A DNA stretch of 64,000 nucleotides from Lysinibacillus fusiformis (lineage in GTDB: Bacteria; Bacillota; Bacilli; Bacillales_A; Planococcaceae), in contig NZ_CP070490.1 of NCBI RefSeq assembly GCF_016925635.1, positions 1,488,001 through 1,552,000 on the forward strand. The letters are read 5' to 3'. This document shows positions 1 through 8,776 of this stretch, one piece after another. Numbering within the stretch: the stretch's first letter is position 1; each line of letters begins with the position of its first letter. Under the pieces are notes generated by a model that saw nothing but the letters and a program-made list of their open reading frames with translations, ran no database searches and was not told the origin of the DNA. The translations under genes and the position numbers were made by a program.

Positions 1-877
1 CCTTTCTGCCCAGTGAATCGATAACTGTTCTTTCTGGCGTATGAAGATGAATATTTGCATATTCACGTGGGGTGCTTCCAGTTAATTTATGAAAGCACCG
101 ACTGAAATAGTATTCATCTTTAAACCCAATTTGTCGAGCTATTTTGCTCAATGGATCGGTGGTATGACGCAGAAGTTCTTTTGCCTGATTTATACGTAAA
201 TGAGTCAAATAATCAGTCGGCTTTTTGCCAGTCAACGTTTTAAACTTTTGACTATATTGCCATCTGACCATTCCAGCCATGTTAGCCAGTTGTTCTACTG
301 TCAAGTCCTCATCATAATGCTGCTCTATGTACTGTACAGTTTTTTGAACCAATTGTATCTTTTCTTCGTTCAGCAACTGGTTAGCTTGCTCATCTAACTG
401 GACCATCATAGCTAGTATCTGCTGAAGTCTACCTTGCATCAGCGCCATTTCTGATGTGGATAGAGAGGAGCAAAGTTGATTATTTATCCATGCTTCATTT
501 CCTAATACTTGCTTGACTTGAGAAAATAACAGATTATAGGGATAACCACAAAGCAAGGGTGGATGGGCAACCCGGTTCAAAGTCATTCCTTCTACTTTAA
601 AAGTTTCAAAGGTAAAACGCACAAACTGTGCCTCTTTGTTACTTGATTCTACAGTGTAGCTTTGTACAGGTAAAATTAGAATGCAGCTTCCTTGTCGTAG
701 ATCGATAGCCATTTTGTCTACATACAGCCGTATGTCATGACTGAGTGCTATCAATAATGTGCATAAATTTGTTTCATTACCATTTATTCCCTCATCGTAG
801 CTACTGGCTGACATGATCTGATCAATTTGAAATCGATCATACTGTTGTAGCCTAATATATAGGGGTGCTAGATTCAT
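1..877 (-). CDS. AraC-family regulator, siderophore-sensing type (3' end outside window)
   Basis: About 292 N-terminal codons are visible and the gene runs off the left edge. It has a cupin-like N-terminal ligand region, then an AraC helix-turn-helix pair around residues 180-280, and is cut as the linker to a substrate-binding domain begins. The full-length paralogue at 15745-17409 shows the missing part. Such Btr-like fusions are known to sense ferric siderophores and activate uptake genes. The ATG at 877 is chosen because GGAG lies 8 nt upstream; a TTG at 883 is too close. It follows the lipoprotein gene at 1015-2013 and has its own Fur box. Confidence 0.85.
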   Translation of the reverse strand, partial: MNLAPLYIRLQQYDRFQIDQIMSASSYDEGINGNETNLCTLLIALSHDIRLYVDKMAIDLRQGSCILILPVQSYTVESSNKEAQFVRFTFETFKVEGMTLNRVAHPPLLCGYPYNLLFSQVKQVLGNEAWINNQLCSSLSTSEMALMQGRLQQILAMMVQLDEQANQLLNEEKIQLVQKTVQYIEQHYDEDLTVEQLANMAGMVRWQYSQKFKTLTGKKPTDYLTHLRINQAKELLRHTTDPLSKIARQIGFKDEYYFSRCFHKLTGSTPREYANIHLHTPERTVIDSLGRK

Positions 878-896
878 AAGCAACTCTCCAACCATT

Positions 897-915
897 GAAA
901 ATGATTCTCATTACC
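897..915 (-). promoter_or_regulatory. Fur box
   Basis: GAAAATGATTCTCATTACC closely matches the Fur consensus GATAATGATTATCATTATC. It lies about 20 bp upstream of the AraC-type gene start, so iron repression of the regulator itself is likely. Confidence 0.7.
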
Positions 916-1014
916 GTTATTGTAACATATAATGACCCTCTATCAACTATTGTTCGAGTATGTGCTATTTTAGAATACAAACGATTTAAAAAATTGCTTG
1001 GGCAAATACAATTT

Positions 1015-2013
1015 TTACTGTTTGTGCATCCATTTTGGTAACTTTTTATACAATTGCTCCAAAGCTAATAAATTATCTGTGTTCCATTCATTAGGAACAA
1101 CATAAACATTTCCCTTTTTGACTGCAGGCAAAGTTCCCCATACTGGGCTTTGTAGCAGTCGATCAGCTTCTGCTTCACTTTCCTCATCCTCTTGTACAAT
1201 TACAAACAAATGATCACCAGAAAACTCTGGAAGTACCTCTTCGGAAACCTCAAGGAAAGATACCCCTTCTACATCAATAATATTCTTCTGTACAGCTGGT
1301 GGGACAGCAAAACCGTTTTCTCCATATATAATGGCACCAAAGTTACGATCGCCCATAACATAAAGTATTTTACCTAACTGGTAGAATACTGTTGCGGTCT
1401 CCCCTTCTGCTAATTGAAGCTTATCAAACATTTCTTTAGACTGTGTTTCAAACTTAGCAATAATTTTCGTTACTTCTTCCTGTTTACTCAATATATTCCC
1501 CATCTCCTTTATACGTTCTGCATAAGGAAGAGCTGGGTTGAAGGGAATCGTAGTAGCGATTTTTGACAATTCTTCGTTAAGATTTGGATCCGCCTTGTAA
1601 TAACCATTAATAATCAGATCAGGTTTTAAAGTCAGAATCGTCTCTAAGCTAGCAGGATTTCCAATATCAACGATGCCTTCAAGTTTATCTCCATAGTAAC
1701 TAGCAGGATCTTGAGGAAGATTATTACCAACAAGGGGAATATCCATCGCTAAGAAATCACCCGTCGTCTGACCAATATAAACCACTCGTTTTGGATCTGC
1801 AGGTATTTCAACCTGTTCGCCTGTAATCGTTGTATATTGAACTGTTGTCTCACTTTCCTCTGCTTGCACATCAGATTGAGCTGTTTTCTCGTTTTCCTTT
1901 TCCTTCACATCAGATGCGTTGCCATTAGAACTGCATGCCGATAATATCAACATCAATAACAGGAGGAAACTCCCTCCCCATAGTATATTTCGCTTTTCAC
2001 GATGTTTCTTCAC
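1015..2013 (-). CDS. Iron-siderophore ABC transporter substrate-binding lipoprotein
   Basis: 332 aa from a GTG start with AAAGGGG 8 nt upstream; the longer reading from 2136 would pass through the Fur box and is rejected. It has a lipoprotein signal ending in LSAC at about residue 24-27, an acidic linker, then a FhuD/FeuA-type periplasmic-binding fold (ITGEQVEIPADPKRVVYIGQ start). It should bind a ferric siderophore on the outer face of the membrane and hand it to a FecCD-type permease, which is not in this window. A close paralogue is at 17562-18554. Cotranscription with the downstream AraC fusion is plausible, although that gene has its own Fur box. Confidence 0.9.
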   Translation of the reverse strand: MKKHREKRNILWGGSFLLLLMLILSACSSNGNASDVKEKENEKTAQSDVQAEESETTVQYTTITGEQVEIPADPKRVVYIGQTTGDFLAMDIPLVGNNLPQDPASYYGDKLEGIVDIGNPASLETILTLKPDLIINGYYKADPNLNEELSKIATTIPFNPALPYAERIKEMGNILSKQEEVTKIIAKFETQSKEMFDKLQLAEGETATVFYQLGKILYVMGDRNFGAIIYGENGFAVPPAVQKNIIDVEGVSFLEVSEEVLPEFSGDHLFVIVQEDEESEAEADRLLQSPVWGTLPAVKKGNVYVVPNEWNTDNLLALEQLYKKLPKWMHKQ

Positions 2014-2045
2014 AATTATTGCCCCTTTCCTTCTTTCTTTTAATT

Positions 2046-2064
2046 GAAAATGATTATCATTTAC
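2046..2064 (-). promoter_or_regulatory. Fur box
   Basis: GAAAATGATTATCATTTAC, a near-consensus Fur box about 35 bp upstream of the GTG start of the siderophore-binding lipoprotein. An identical box precedes the paralogue at 18554. Confidence 0.75.
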
Positions 2065-2542
2065 AGCATTATTATAGTTGGTATAAAAAGCGTAAACAAT
2101 GGAAAAAACGCAACGATTTATTTGGATAAATGTCAATAGTTATCGCCCAAAAAAACATCTGATCACTTATTTCATTTATAAGCAAACAGATGTAAATTAC
2201 TCATTTATTGAAATTAACCTAAAAAGCTTTATTATCTCCACTCAGCAATGTTGAAATTGACAGATGGGGAAATTAGTAAATTTATCATTACTAGAATTGT
2301 TCATTTCATATGTATAACATAGTCATTAGAAGACACTGTAAAACAACAATCCCTCCTATCACTTATGAATAATACAATACTAACAAAAGGTAAATGATAG
2401 TAATTCAAGTATACACACATTCCCCTACAACTTACGCAATTGATGGCAATTCGTATCGTTTGAAGAATCGCCTCGCTTCAGAATGTGAGTAAAATCATTG
2501 TGCTATACTGATTCTATCATTATTCAAAATGGAGGTAATTCA
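2065..2542. other. Intergenic region between divergent genes
   Basis: Presumably holds the promoters of the lipoprotein (leftward) and TetR gene (rightward). An imperfect hairpin with ACATCTG/CAGATGT outer arms lies at about 2156-2193. No convincing ORF was seen. Confidence 0.4.
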
Positions 2543-3148
2543 ATGAATAAAGAAGATCCAATACGCGACCTTATTATCCAAACTTCTCTAAAATTATTTA
2601 ATAAAAAAGGTTACAATCAAACATCTATTCAAGATATTATGAATGCCACAGCATTACCAAAGGGTGCCATTTATAGACGTTTTGAAAATAAAAATGACAT
2701 TGCCATTGCTTCCTTCAAATATTCTATGAGTATTATTTGGCATCATTATTTTGAAGCAATAAAATCTAAATATACAGCGACAGATAAAATAATTGCTATG
2801 TTTGAAGTTTATCATGATGCTGTTCATACCCCTCCTGTAGACGGTGGTTGCCCACTACTGAATACTGCTATTGAAAGTGATGATGGATTCCCAGAGTTAC
2901 ATGAGATAGCTGCTAACACACATAATGAAACCCTACTTTTTTTACAATCAATTATTGAAGAAGGTATTCATTCAAAAGAATTCAACCAAAATATAAATTC
3001 TTATTCCCTAGCTTCTTTTTTATTCTCTACGTTAGAGGGTGCTGTGATGTCTAGTCGTTTAGCTTTAAATAATGATCATATAAATCACAGCATTGAACAA
3101 ATAAAATACCTTTTACAGCAATACGCATCAAAGAGCCAAGAGGTTTAA
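2543..3148 (+). CDS. TetR/AcrR-family transcriptional regulator
   Basis: 201 aa from the ATG behind GGAGG (12-nt region ggaggtaattca). The N-terminal helix-turn-helix is typical of TetR: TSIQDIMNATALPKGAIYRRFENKNDI. The C-terminal part has the GGCPLLNTAIESDDG stretch seen in QacR/YxaF-like members. It precedes a DJ-1/PfpI gene from which it is separated by a 39-bp perfect palindrome, so it most likely represses that gene, and perhaps itself indirectly. The ligand is unknown. Confidence 0.85.
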   Translation: MNKEDPIRDLIIQTSLKLFNKKGYNQTSIQDIMNATALPKGAIYRRFENKNDIAIASFKYSMSIIWHHYFEAIKSKYTATDKIIAMFEVYHDAVHTPPVDGGCPLLNTAIESDDGFPELHEIAANTHNETLLFLQSIIEEGIHSKEFNQNINSYSLASFLFSTLEGAVMSSRLALNNDHINHSIEQIKYLLQQYASKSQEV

Positions 3149-3220
3149 AATATAATACCTCTTGGTTTTCACTAAAATGTAAGAATTATTTTGTTGAAAT
3201 CAAATTTATTTGCATATAAG

Positions 3221-3259
3221 ATATTCTTACGGACCGGACAGTCCGGTCCGTAAGAATAT
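3221..3259 (+). promoter_or_regulatory. 39-bp palindromic operator, probably for the TetR regulator
   Basis: Two 19-bp arms (ATATTCTTACGGACCGGAC and its exact complement) are separated by one base. The GGACCGGACAGTCCGGTCC core is typical of TetR-family operators. It sits between TetR and the DJ-1 gene, just after a possible promoter (TTGAAA at 3194, TATAAG at 3215; the spacing is short). A transcription terminator is less likely because there is no following T-run. Confidence 0.75.
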
Positions 3260-3282
3260 TAATGTTACTTAAAGGAGAGATG

Positions 3283-3942
3283 ATGTTGGAAATTGCAATT
3301 TTACTTTACGACGGCATTACAGCTTTAGACGCTATTGGTCCATACGAAGTGTTTGCTGCTACACAGCAATGTCATGTGAAATTTGTTGCTAAAGATAAAG
3401 GACTGATTAAACTAGATTCAAAGATGGGCTATTTGCATGCAGACTATAGCTTTTCTGACATTAGTTCTACAGATATACTTGTTGTACCTGGCTGTAGTCC
3501 CCCTAACTACAAAAATCCAATGAATGATGAAATAACACTAAACTGGATTCGTAACATACACCAAACAACTAAGTGGACTACATCCGTTTGCAATGGTTCT
3601 CTTATTTTAAGTGCTGCTAGTCTATTAAATGGAATGAAAGCAACTAGTCACTGGGGTTCCTTTGACATCCTGCAATCGCTTGGAACTATTCCAACTGAAG
3701 AAAGAGTTGTTCGTCAAGATAAAATGGTAACGGCAGCTGGAGTCTCTTCTGGTATTGATATGGCTCTACAAATAGTTGCTTGGGAATTTAGTGACGGTCT
3801 TAGTAAAGGAGTTCAATTAATACTGGAATATGATCCACAGCCACCATTTGATACAGGTTCCGTAAGAAAAGCACCTCAACCTTTAGTTAGAGATATAAAA
3901 AAAATGCTTCAAGAGTTTTCTGAGAAAGAGCCTGATATGTAA
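3283..3942 (+). CDS. DJ-1/PfpI-family (class I glutamine amidotransferase-like) protein
   Basis: 219 aa. The second of two adjacent ATGs (3280, 3283) best suits the AAAGGAG site; the ATG at 3262 lies before it. LYDGITALDAIGPYEVF opens the DJ-1/PfpI fold, with the nucleophile-elbow cysteine in TSVCNGSLIL near residue 102. Members include ThiJ-like proteins, isonitrile hydratase-like enzymes and stress proteins; the substrate cannot be told from sequence. Located downstream of a TetR gene and a strong operator, so expression is probably inducible by the TetR ligand. Confidence 0.85.
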   Translation: MLEIAILLYDGITALDAIGPYEVFAATQQCHVKFVAKDKGLIKLDSKMGYLHADYSFSDISSTDILVVPGCSPPNYKNPMNDEITLNWIRNIHQTTKWTTSVCNGSLILSAASLLNGMKATSHWGSFDILQSLGTIPTEERVVRQDKMVTAAGVSSGIDMALQIVAWEFSDGLSKGVQLILEYDPQPPFDTGSVRKAPQPLVRDIKKMLQEFSEKEPDM

Positions 3943-3960
3943 TTCAATAAGTAACTAAAA

Positions 3961-4000
3961 AAATCATATTTAAGGTGATGCTTACCTTAAATATGATTTT
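3961..4000 (+). terminator. Rho-independent terminator after DJ-1 gene
   Basis: Stem AAATCATATTTAAGG paired with CCTTAAATATGATTT around a 9-nt loop, just after the DJ-1 stop codon. Confidence 0.75.
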
Positions 4001-4262
4001 AAGAATATTTCTTAAGTAATATAGAACTTTATTATTTATAAATACTAGCTATATAGGACAATAAGGCTGGAAATACAATCCATATGAATAAAAAAAGACT
4101 ATAATCGATAAATAACAAACATTATTTGCTCATCTATTCCATCAACATACTGAACTACTTCTTCATCTTCCAAGCTTTCCATATTATTATCCAAAAAGAC
4201 CTTCCCATATAATAATTGGACCTGTTGATTAGTTCAAAGTTGCAGAAGGTTCAACAATGTTA

Positions 4263-4514
4263 TTACAATTTGCCCAACACTTTCTTGAACCTTAGATCGA
4301 GCAGCAAGAGAGGTTCTTCAATAGCTTTGTGATACTCAGCATTAGCATGGGCATCTGCAAGCCAACGTGACATTTCTCCAAATGGTTTAAATCTGTTTTT
4401 TGAGTAGTCACTAACTTGGATGAATCCAACAGCTATATCCCTCTTGAATAGCATCAAACCCAGTGTGTAGCTCCAACATCCATTAATAAACGGCATAGTT
4501 GGCTTAATAAACAT
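4263..4514 (-). CDS. Hypothetical 83-aa ORF, possibly a gene remnant
   Basis: I do not recognise this protein. It starts at an ATG without a convincing ribosome binding site, 30 bp past the stop of the VOC gene. The residues are plausible for a folded protein (WSYTLGLMLFKRDIAVGF, RWLADAHANAEYHKAIEE), with a frame change possibly extending the 3' end, so it may be the tail of a decayed gene. Confidence 0.25.
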   Translation of the reverse strand: MFIKPTMPFINGCWSYTLGLMLFKRDIAVGFIQVSDYSKNRFKPFGEMSRWLADAHANAEYHKAIEEPLLLLDLRFKKVLGKL

Positions 4515-4544
4515 TCAACTTTTTTATAAAAAAGTTTGGTTATT

Positions 4545-5033
4545 CTATTTGATTTCTTCAGCCAGCTCCAAAATAATTCCTTCTGGTCCGCGAACATAGC
4601 ATAATTTATAATCGTTTTCGTAGTTATAGATTTCACCAACAAGTTCTACGCCCTTCTTTGTCAATTTGCTAACAAGGGCTTCAATATCTTCAACATTGAA
4701 GGCAATATGCTGGATACCTAGAGTATTTGCTAAAGGATGCTGGATGCCTATTTCATTTGATGGTGCGTTAAACTTTACTAGTTCAATATTCGTCTCACCG
4801 TCTGGCGTTCGCAACATTACTATTTCTAGATTTGCGTCACTATCTGACGTTCGCAACTTTGCAACGTCCTCTTTAACATCTTGAAGCCCTATTACCCGCT
4901 CCATCCTTTTCACCCATTCACCTTCCACTTTTCCTTCCCCTAGCACCTCAAGGCCAAAGTCAAGAAAAAATGCTTTCGCTGCAGGAAGATCATTTACGAT
5001 TATCCCCACATGATCAATCTTACGGATTTTCAT
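4545..5033 (-). CDS. VOC-superfamily protein (glyoxalase/dioxygenase-like)
   Basis: 162 aa. It opens with IRKIDHVGIIVNDLPAAKAFF, a glyoxalase/bleomycin-resistance fold hallmark, and has the second half-site LGIQHIAFNVEDIEALV and a closing GPEGIILELAEEI. These give the His and Glu metal ligands expected in the paired beta-alpha-beta-beta-beta units. An AGGTGG-type site (complement of accacct) precedes the ATG. The exact substrate is unknown; lactoylglutathione lyase-like, resistance or isomerase roles are all possible. Confidence 0.8.
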   Translation of the reverse strand: MKIRKIDHVGIIVNDLPAAKAFFLDFGLEVLGEGKVEGEWVKRMERVIGLQDVKEDVAKLRTSDSDANLEIVMLRTPDGETNIELVKFNAPSNEIGIQHPLANTLGIQHIAFNVEDIEALVSKLTKKGVELVGEIYNYENDYKLCYVRGPEGIILELAEEIK

Positions 5034-5358
5034 ATTTCATACCACCTTTCTCCTAATTTTAATCATTTCTTTTTGATTGCTGAATAGCTTTTACCCCCTA
5101 TTCAACAAACTATCCACCATTGGCAAATATCTATAACTAACATGAACTAATAATCCTATTTCTTAATCTTTTTTATCGTATATTAGGATGGTCCTTTTTA
5201 CGAACAAAAACGCTTTAAAGTGCCTTTTCTGAAACAACTCTATAAATCTTATAGCTGGCACCCCAATAGCAATACAAAAAAGAAGCCCATTAAAATAAGG
5301 CTTCTTCTACACTTATAAATAAAATTTTTTCGCTAGGTAACCCCATGTGCTATAGCTT
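5034..5358. other. Intergenic, contains terminator
   Basis: Only the terminator hairpin at 5281-5305 stands out; no gene is supported. Confidence 0.5.
5281..5305. terminator. Terminator downstream of citrate transporter gene
   Basis: AGAAGCC/GGCTTCT stem with A/T-rich flanks (run of A before it on the plus strand, so T-run on the minus strand). It would end the leftward citrate operon. Confidence 0.65.
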
Positions 5359-6651
5359 TTAAAGGGGGAAGATCCCCAATACTACACAGACAATAATCAT
5401 GACAATCGTAGAACCGAAAGCCCACTTTAAGAAGATACGTTGTAGCTTGCCGAAGTCCTCTCCAACCATACCTACCAATAAATACGTAGAGGGAACAAGC
5501 GGACTTAGTAGGTGTACTGGCATTCCTAAAAGAGAAGCTCTACCGATTAAGGCTGGGTCGATGCCATATACTGCTCCTGCCTTGGCAAGTAACGGCAGTA
5601 CGCCATAGTAAAAAGCATCATTTGACATAAAGAATGTAAAAGGTGCGCTTAGGATGGCTGTCACAACAGCAAAATGAGAACCCATTTCATCTGGAATATA
5701 ATGAATCACTGAGTTTGCCATCGCATCTACCATCGATGTACCTGAAAGAATGCCTGTAAATATCCCAGCTGCAAAAACCATCGAAACAACAGATAATGCA
5801 TTGTCAGCATAATTCGCAACACGTTCTTTTTGATCTTTCAATTTTGGATAGTTTACAGTAATCGCAATCGCAAAACCAAGCATGAATAATGTAACAGGTG
5901 GTAATAACTCCATAATTAATGCTACTAAAAGAACGATTGTCAGAGCATAGTTAAAGATAATTAGTTTTGGACGTTTCAAATAGTCATCTTCGACTGTAGC
6001 AGCAGGCTGAGCTGCCGCTTCATAATCATATTCTATAATACCAATCCGCTTTCTTTCCTGTCTTCCGAACGTAAATGCCATGAACAGAACAAAGATAGCT
6101 CCGCCAATCATCGCGGGAATCACTGGTGTAAAAACCTCAGACATTTCCAGATTCAAAGCGGTCATAACCCTTGCAGTTGGTCCTCCCCAAGGTAGAAGGT
6201 TCATCACACCTGAAGCTGAAACGGCAATACCTGCTAATACAATTGGTCGCATGCCAATTCTTTTATATAGCGGTAGAAAGGCAGAAATAGTAATCATGTA
6301 TGTTGTCGTGCCATCACCATCTAAAGAAATCAGAAGAGCTAATACCGCTGTTCCGATGGCAATTTTAACAGGATCACCCTTTACTAACCTAAGAATCGTT
6401 TTAATGATTGGATCAAAGACTCCAGCATCAATCAAAATACCAAAGAAAAGAATGGCAAATAAAATCATAATCCCTGTTGGAGCGACACTTTTAATCCCAT
6501 CCAACATCATAGGACCCATCTCGCCTCCGAATCCGCCAATAACTGCAAACGTAATTGGAACTACAATTAATGCAATCATTGCTGTAAGACGGCCAGTCAT
6601 AATCAAAATCATAAAGACTATTATCATTAAAAAGCCTAAAATTGCTAGCAT
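5359..6651 (-). CDS. CitMHS-family citrate/divalent cation transporter
   Basis: 430 aa, about 11-12 membrane segments, length typical of CitM/CitH of Bacillus. Conserved stretches include SLDGDGTTTYMITISAFLPLY and GVMNLLPWGGPTARV. The family moves citrate complexed with a metal ion (Mg2+ or Ca2+ type) with protons. It is the last gene behind the kinase, regulator and receptor genes on the same strand, the same set as the B. subtilis citST-yflP-citM locus. A cre site upstream suggests catabolite repression. Which cation is preferred cannot be read from the sequence, so no symbol is assigned. Confidence 0.9.
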   Translation of the reverse strand: MLAILGFLMIIVFMILIMTGRLTAMIALIVVPITFAVIGGFGGEMGPMMLDGIKSVAPTGIMILFAILFFGILIDAGVFDPIIKTILRLVKGDPVKIAIGTAVLALLISLDGDGTTTYMITISAFLPLYKRIGMRPIVLAGIAVSASGVMNLLPWGGPTARVMTALNLEMSEVFTPVIPAMIGGAIFVLFMAFTFGRQERKRIGIIEYDYEAAAQPAATVEDDYLKRPKLIIFNYALTIVLLVALIMELLPPVTLFMLGFAIAITVNYPKLKDQKERVANYADNALSVVSMVFAAGIFTGILSGTSMVDAMANSVIHYIPDEMGSHFAVVTAILSAPFTFFMSNDAFYYGVLPLLAKAGAVYGIDPALIGRASLLGMPVHLLSPLVPSTYLLVGMVGEDFGKLQRIFLKWAFGSTIVMIIVCVVLGIFPL

Positions 6652-6987
6652 AATACTCCCCCCAATTGCTCCTCAAAATTATTTATCAATTTGATAAATA
6701 ATTAATTTTCCGAATATTACACCTAATAATAAAATAACAATGAGCAAATGTAATCGTTTACAAATTAATGTTTATTAATTTCTTTATAGCTATTTCGTAC
6801 ATTTTGTTCACGAAAAAGCATTCGATTCATGTACCGTCTACTTTAGATGTGCAAAAAAAAGAGGCTAACCTTGGACTATGTATTCTCTCTACCATCTGTA
6901 TGAAACGGTAAAAAAGCAAACACATAGGTCTCAATAGTCAACCTAATAAAGCAAATATATTACTGTGCATAATAAGAATAAATCTAC
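6652..6987 (-). other. Promoter region of the citrate transporter gene
   Basis: A/T-rich 336-bp gap between the receptor gene and the transporter gene. It contains the cre site at 6749-6762 and an inverted repeat TTTATCAATTTGATAAA at about 6680-6696 just upstream of the transporter start, a possible CitT or other operator. No ORF is supported. Confidence 0.45.
6749..6762 (-). promoter_or_regulatory. Catabolite-responsive element (CcpA cre site)
   Basis: TGTAATCGTTTACA fits the cre consensus TGWAARCGYTWNCA except for one position. It lies about 100 bp upstream of the citrate transporter start, matching the known CcpA control of citM in B. subtilis. Confidence 0.6.
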
Positions 6988-7947
6988 TTAGTAAATCTCC
7001 AATAATTTCTCATATTTCTTATTTTCTTCATCAAGAAATCTAGAGGTTTCACTACTGTTCATATAAAAATCTTCCCACATATATTTTTGCAAAATATGTT
7101 TCCATTCTTCGGTTTTGACCATTTTTGCAAATGTCATCTCCCAAAATTCGATTTCCTTTTTTGACATATTAGGAGGTCCCATAATACCGCGCCAATGTTT
7201 AAAAACTACCTCTATTCCTTCATCTGTCCATGTAGGAATTTCGGGGAGCTCCTTTAATCGTTTCTCTGATGAAATGACGAGCAATTGTACTTGATTCAAA
7301 TCATAATATTTTTTAGCCTCGGATAAAGTCATCGTTGCCACATCTATTTGCTTTTTTAATAATGCCTCAACTACTTGTCCACTATTTTCATACACTAAAA
7401 AATCTAGTTTTTCAGGGCGTACTCCAGCCTGTTTACTCGCTAAAACAAAAGAAATTTGATCATCATTGCCTAATCTCGGGGAGACACCTATTTTATAGGC
7501 TTGGGGTGTTTCTTTCAGCTTTTCCATTAAACCTTTTGCACTTTTTATTTCTGAATCCTTCGAGACAATTACAACATCCCATTCTGTAGCCAAAGTGGCA
7601 ATCGGTGTAAAATCTTTATAGGTTAACTTACTTTGCCCCAATAAATGATTGGTAATGAGTAGGCTTGAATTCATTGCTAGCACATGATCCTTTTGCTGTT
7701 TAGTATATTTCCACCCTAGCTCTCCACCCGCACCAATTTTATTCAGTATATGAATGTCCTCATCAATCAAGTTGTTACTCCGTAAAATGTCCCGTATGGC
7801 TCTTGCTGTTTTATCCCAACCTCCGCCAATAGAGCTTGGGGCAATGATTGTTACGGTATCTTTTATCGCTTCTTGCCCCTCATCTTGTGAACACCCCAAG
7901 CAAAGCATGACAACAAGCACGAAAATACTCATTATTTTTTTTCTCAT
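6988..7947 (-). CDS. Bug/TctC-family tricarboxylate-binding lipoprotein (YflP-like)
   Basis: 319 aa. Lipoprotein signal with LCLGCSQ at about residues 16-22, then the TctC/Bug fold (IIAPSSIGGGWDKTARAIRD). In tripartite tricarboxylate systems such proteins bind a carboxylate outside the membrane. Here no TctA/TctB membrane genes follow, and the gene sits between the response regulator and CitMHS gene as yflP does in B. subtilis. A sensory role, presenting citrate to the kinase, is therefore an inference. Confidence 0.85.
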   Translation of the reverse strand: MRKKIMSIFVLVVMLCLGCSQDEGQEAIKDTVTIIAPSSIGGGWDKTARAIRDILRSNNLIDEDIHILNKIGAGGELGWKYTKQQKDHVLAMNSSLLITNHLLGQSKLTYKDFTPIATLATEWDVVIVSKDSEIKSAKGLMEKLKETPQAYKIGVSPRLGNDDQISFVLASKQAGVRPEKLDFLVYENSGQVVEALLKKQIDVATMTLSEAKKYYDLNQVQLLVISSEKRLKELPEIPTWTDEGIEVVFKHWRGIMGPPNMSKKEIEFWEMTFAKMVKTEEWKHILQKYMWEDFYMNSSETSRFLDEENKKYEKLLEIY

Positions 7948-7983
7948 TGTTCATTCCTTGTCCTTATTCTTGAGTCAACCTTT

Positions 7984-8661
7984 TTATTCTTTATAGTAAT
8001 ATTTCCTCTCAGGCCTTCCAACAACTCCATATTCATGTTTTGCCGTACAGACATCTATTGAAACGAGAAACTCTAAATACCTTCTTGCAGTTGTTCGAGA
8101 TGCCCCAATTTGTTCACCCATTTCCTCAATGGAAATGCCGCTTTTCAGTTCTTTCATTACATTTGTCACTTTGTCCAAAGTATGACGATCTACACCTGAG
8201 GGTAAATCCTTTTGAGTTGCAGATGATTGATTAGCGACGCCAAAGTATCGATCAATCAATGTTTGATCCACCTCATCACGATGGCTTAGTAGCCGTTTCT
8301 TTTTTTTATATTCTTCAACGGCTTCCACAAATTTCTCCATTGTCACTGGCTTCAACAAATAGTTACTGACACCATATCTGACTGCCGTCTCAAGCATCGA
8401 TTTTTCCGTTGCAGCAGTCACGATAATAATATCGATTGTTGGATAATGATCCCGTATCTTTGCTAATAAATTTGTTCCAAGATCATCAGGCATATAAATA
8501 TCCAAAAAAAGCAAGTCAACTTCGTATTTCTCTAGTATGTCCATCGTTTCCTTTGCATTCAATGCTTTCTGGACGACCCTTACATCTGGTAGCTTTTGCA
8601 AAAACTGTTCTTGCACTTGTGCAATACGAAAATCATCTTCCGCAATGACAACCTTAATCAT
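7984..8661 (-). CDS. citT: CitT/DctR-type response regulator
   Basis: 225 aa. Receiver domain with acidic DD near residue 10, phospho-acceptor Asp in LLFLDIYMPD (about 54) and Lys in NYLLKPV. The C-terminal part (GISIEEMGEQIGASRTTARRYLEFL) is the helix-turn-helix of the CitB/DcuR/CitT class. It should activate the transporter gene when citrate is sensed. Located directly downstream of its kinase. Confidence 0.88.
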   Translation of the reverse strand: MIKVVIAEDDFRIAQVQEQFLQKLPDVRVVQKALNAKETMDILEKYEVDLLFLDIYMPDDLGTNLLAKIRDHYPTIDIIIVTAATEKSMLETAVRYGVSNYLLKPVTMEKFVEAVEEYKKKKRLLSHRDEVDQTLIDRYFGVANQSSATQKDLPSGVDRHTLDKVTNVMKELKSGISIEEMGEQIGASRTTARRYLEFLVSIDVCTAKHEYGVVGRPERKYYYKE

Positions 8662-8776
8662 TGTTCCCTCTCCTTCTTTTATCTTGCTTTACTGGCATTT
8701 AGACAACCGACTTAGATGGGAGTAAACCCCCAATTTCAACATCAGTAGAACTATAGATAATCTCACTGAGTAAGTT

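Noticed and set aside
6080-6694. 204-codon open frame on the plus strand
   Set aside because: It is the antisense of the citrate transporter gene; composition (Ile/Pro-rich) is that of a shadow frame and there is no ribosome binding site.
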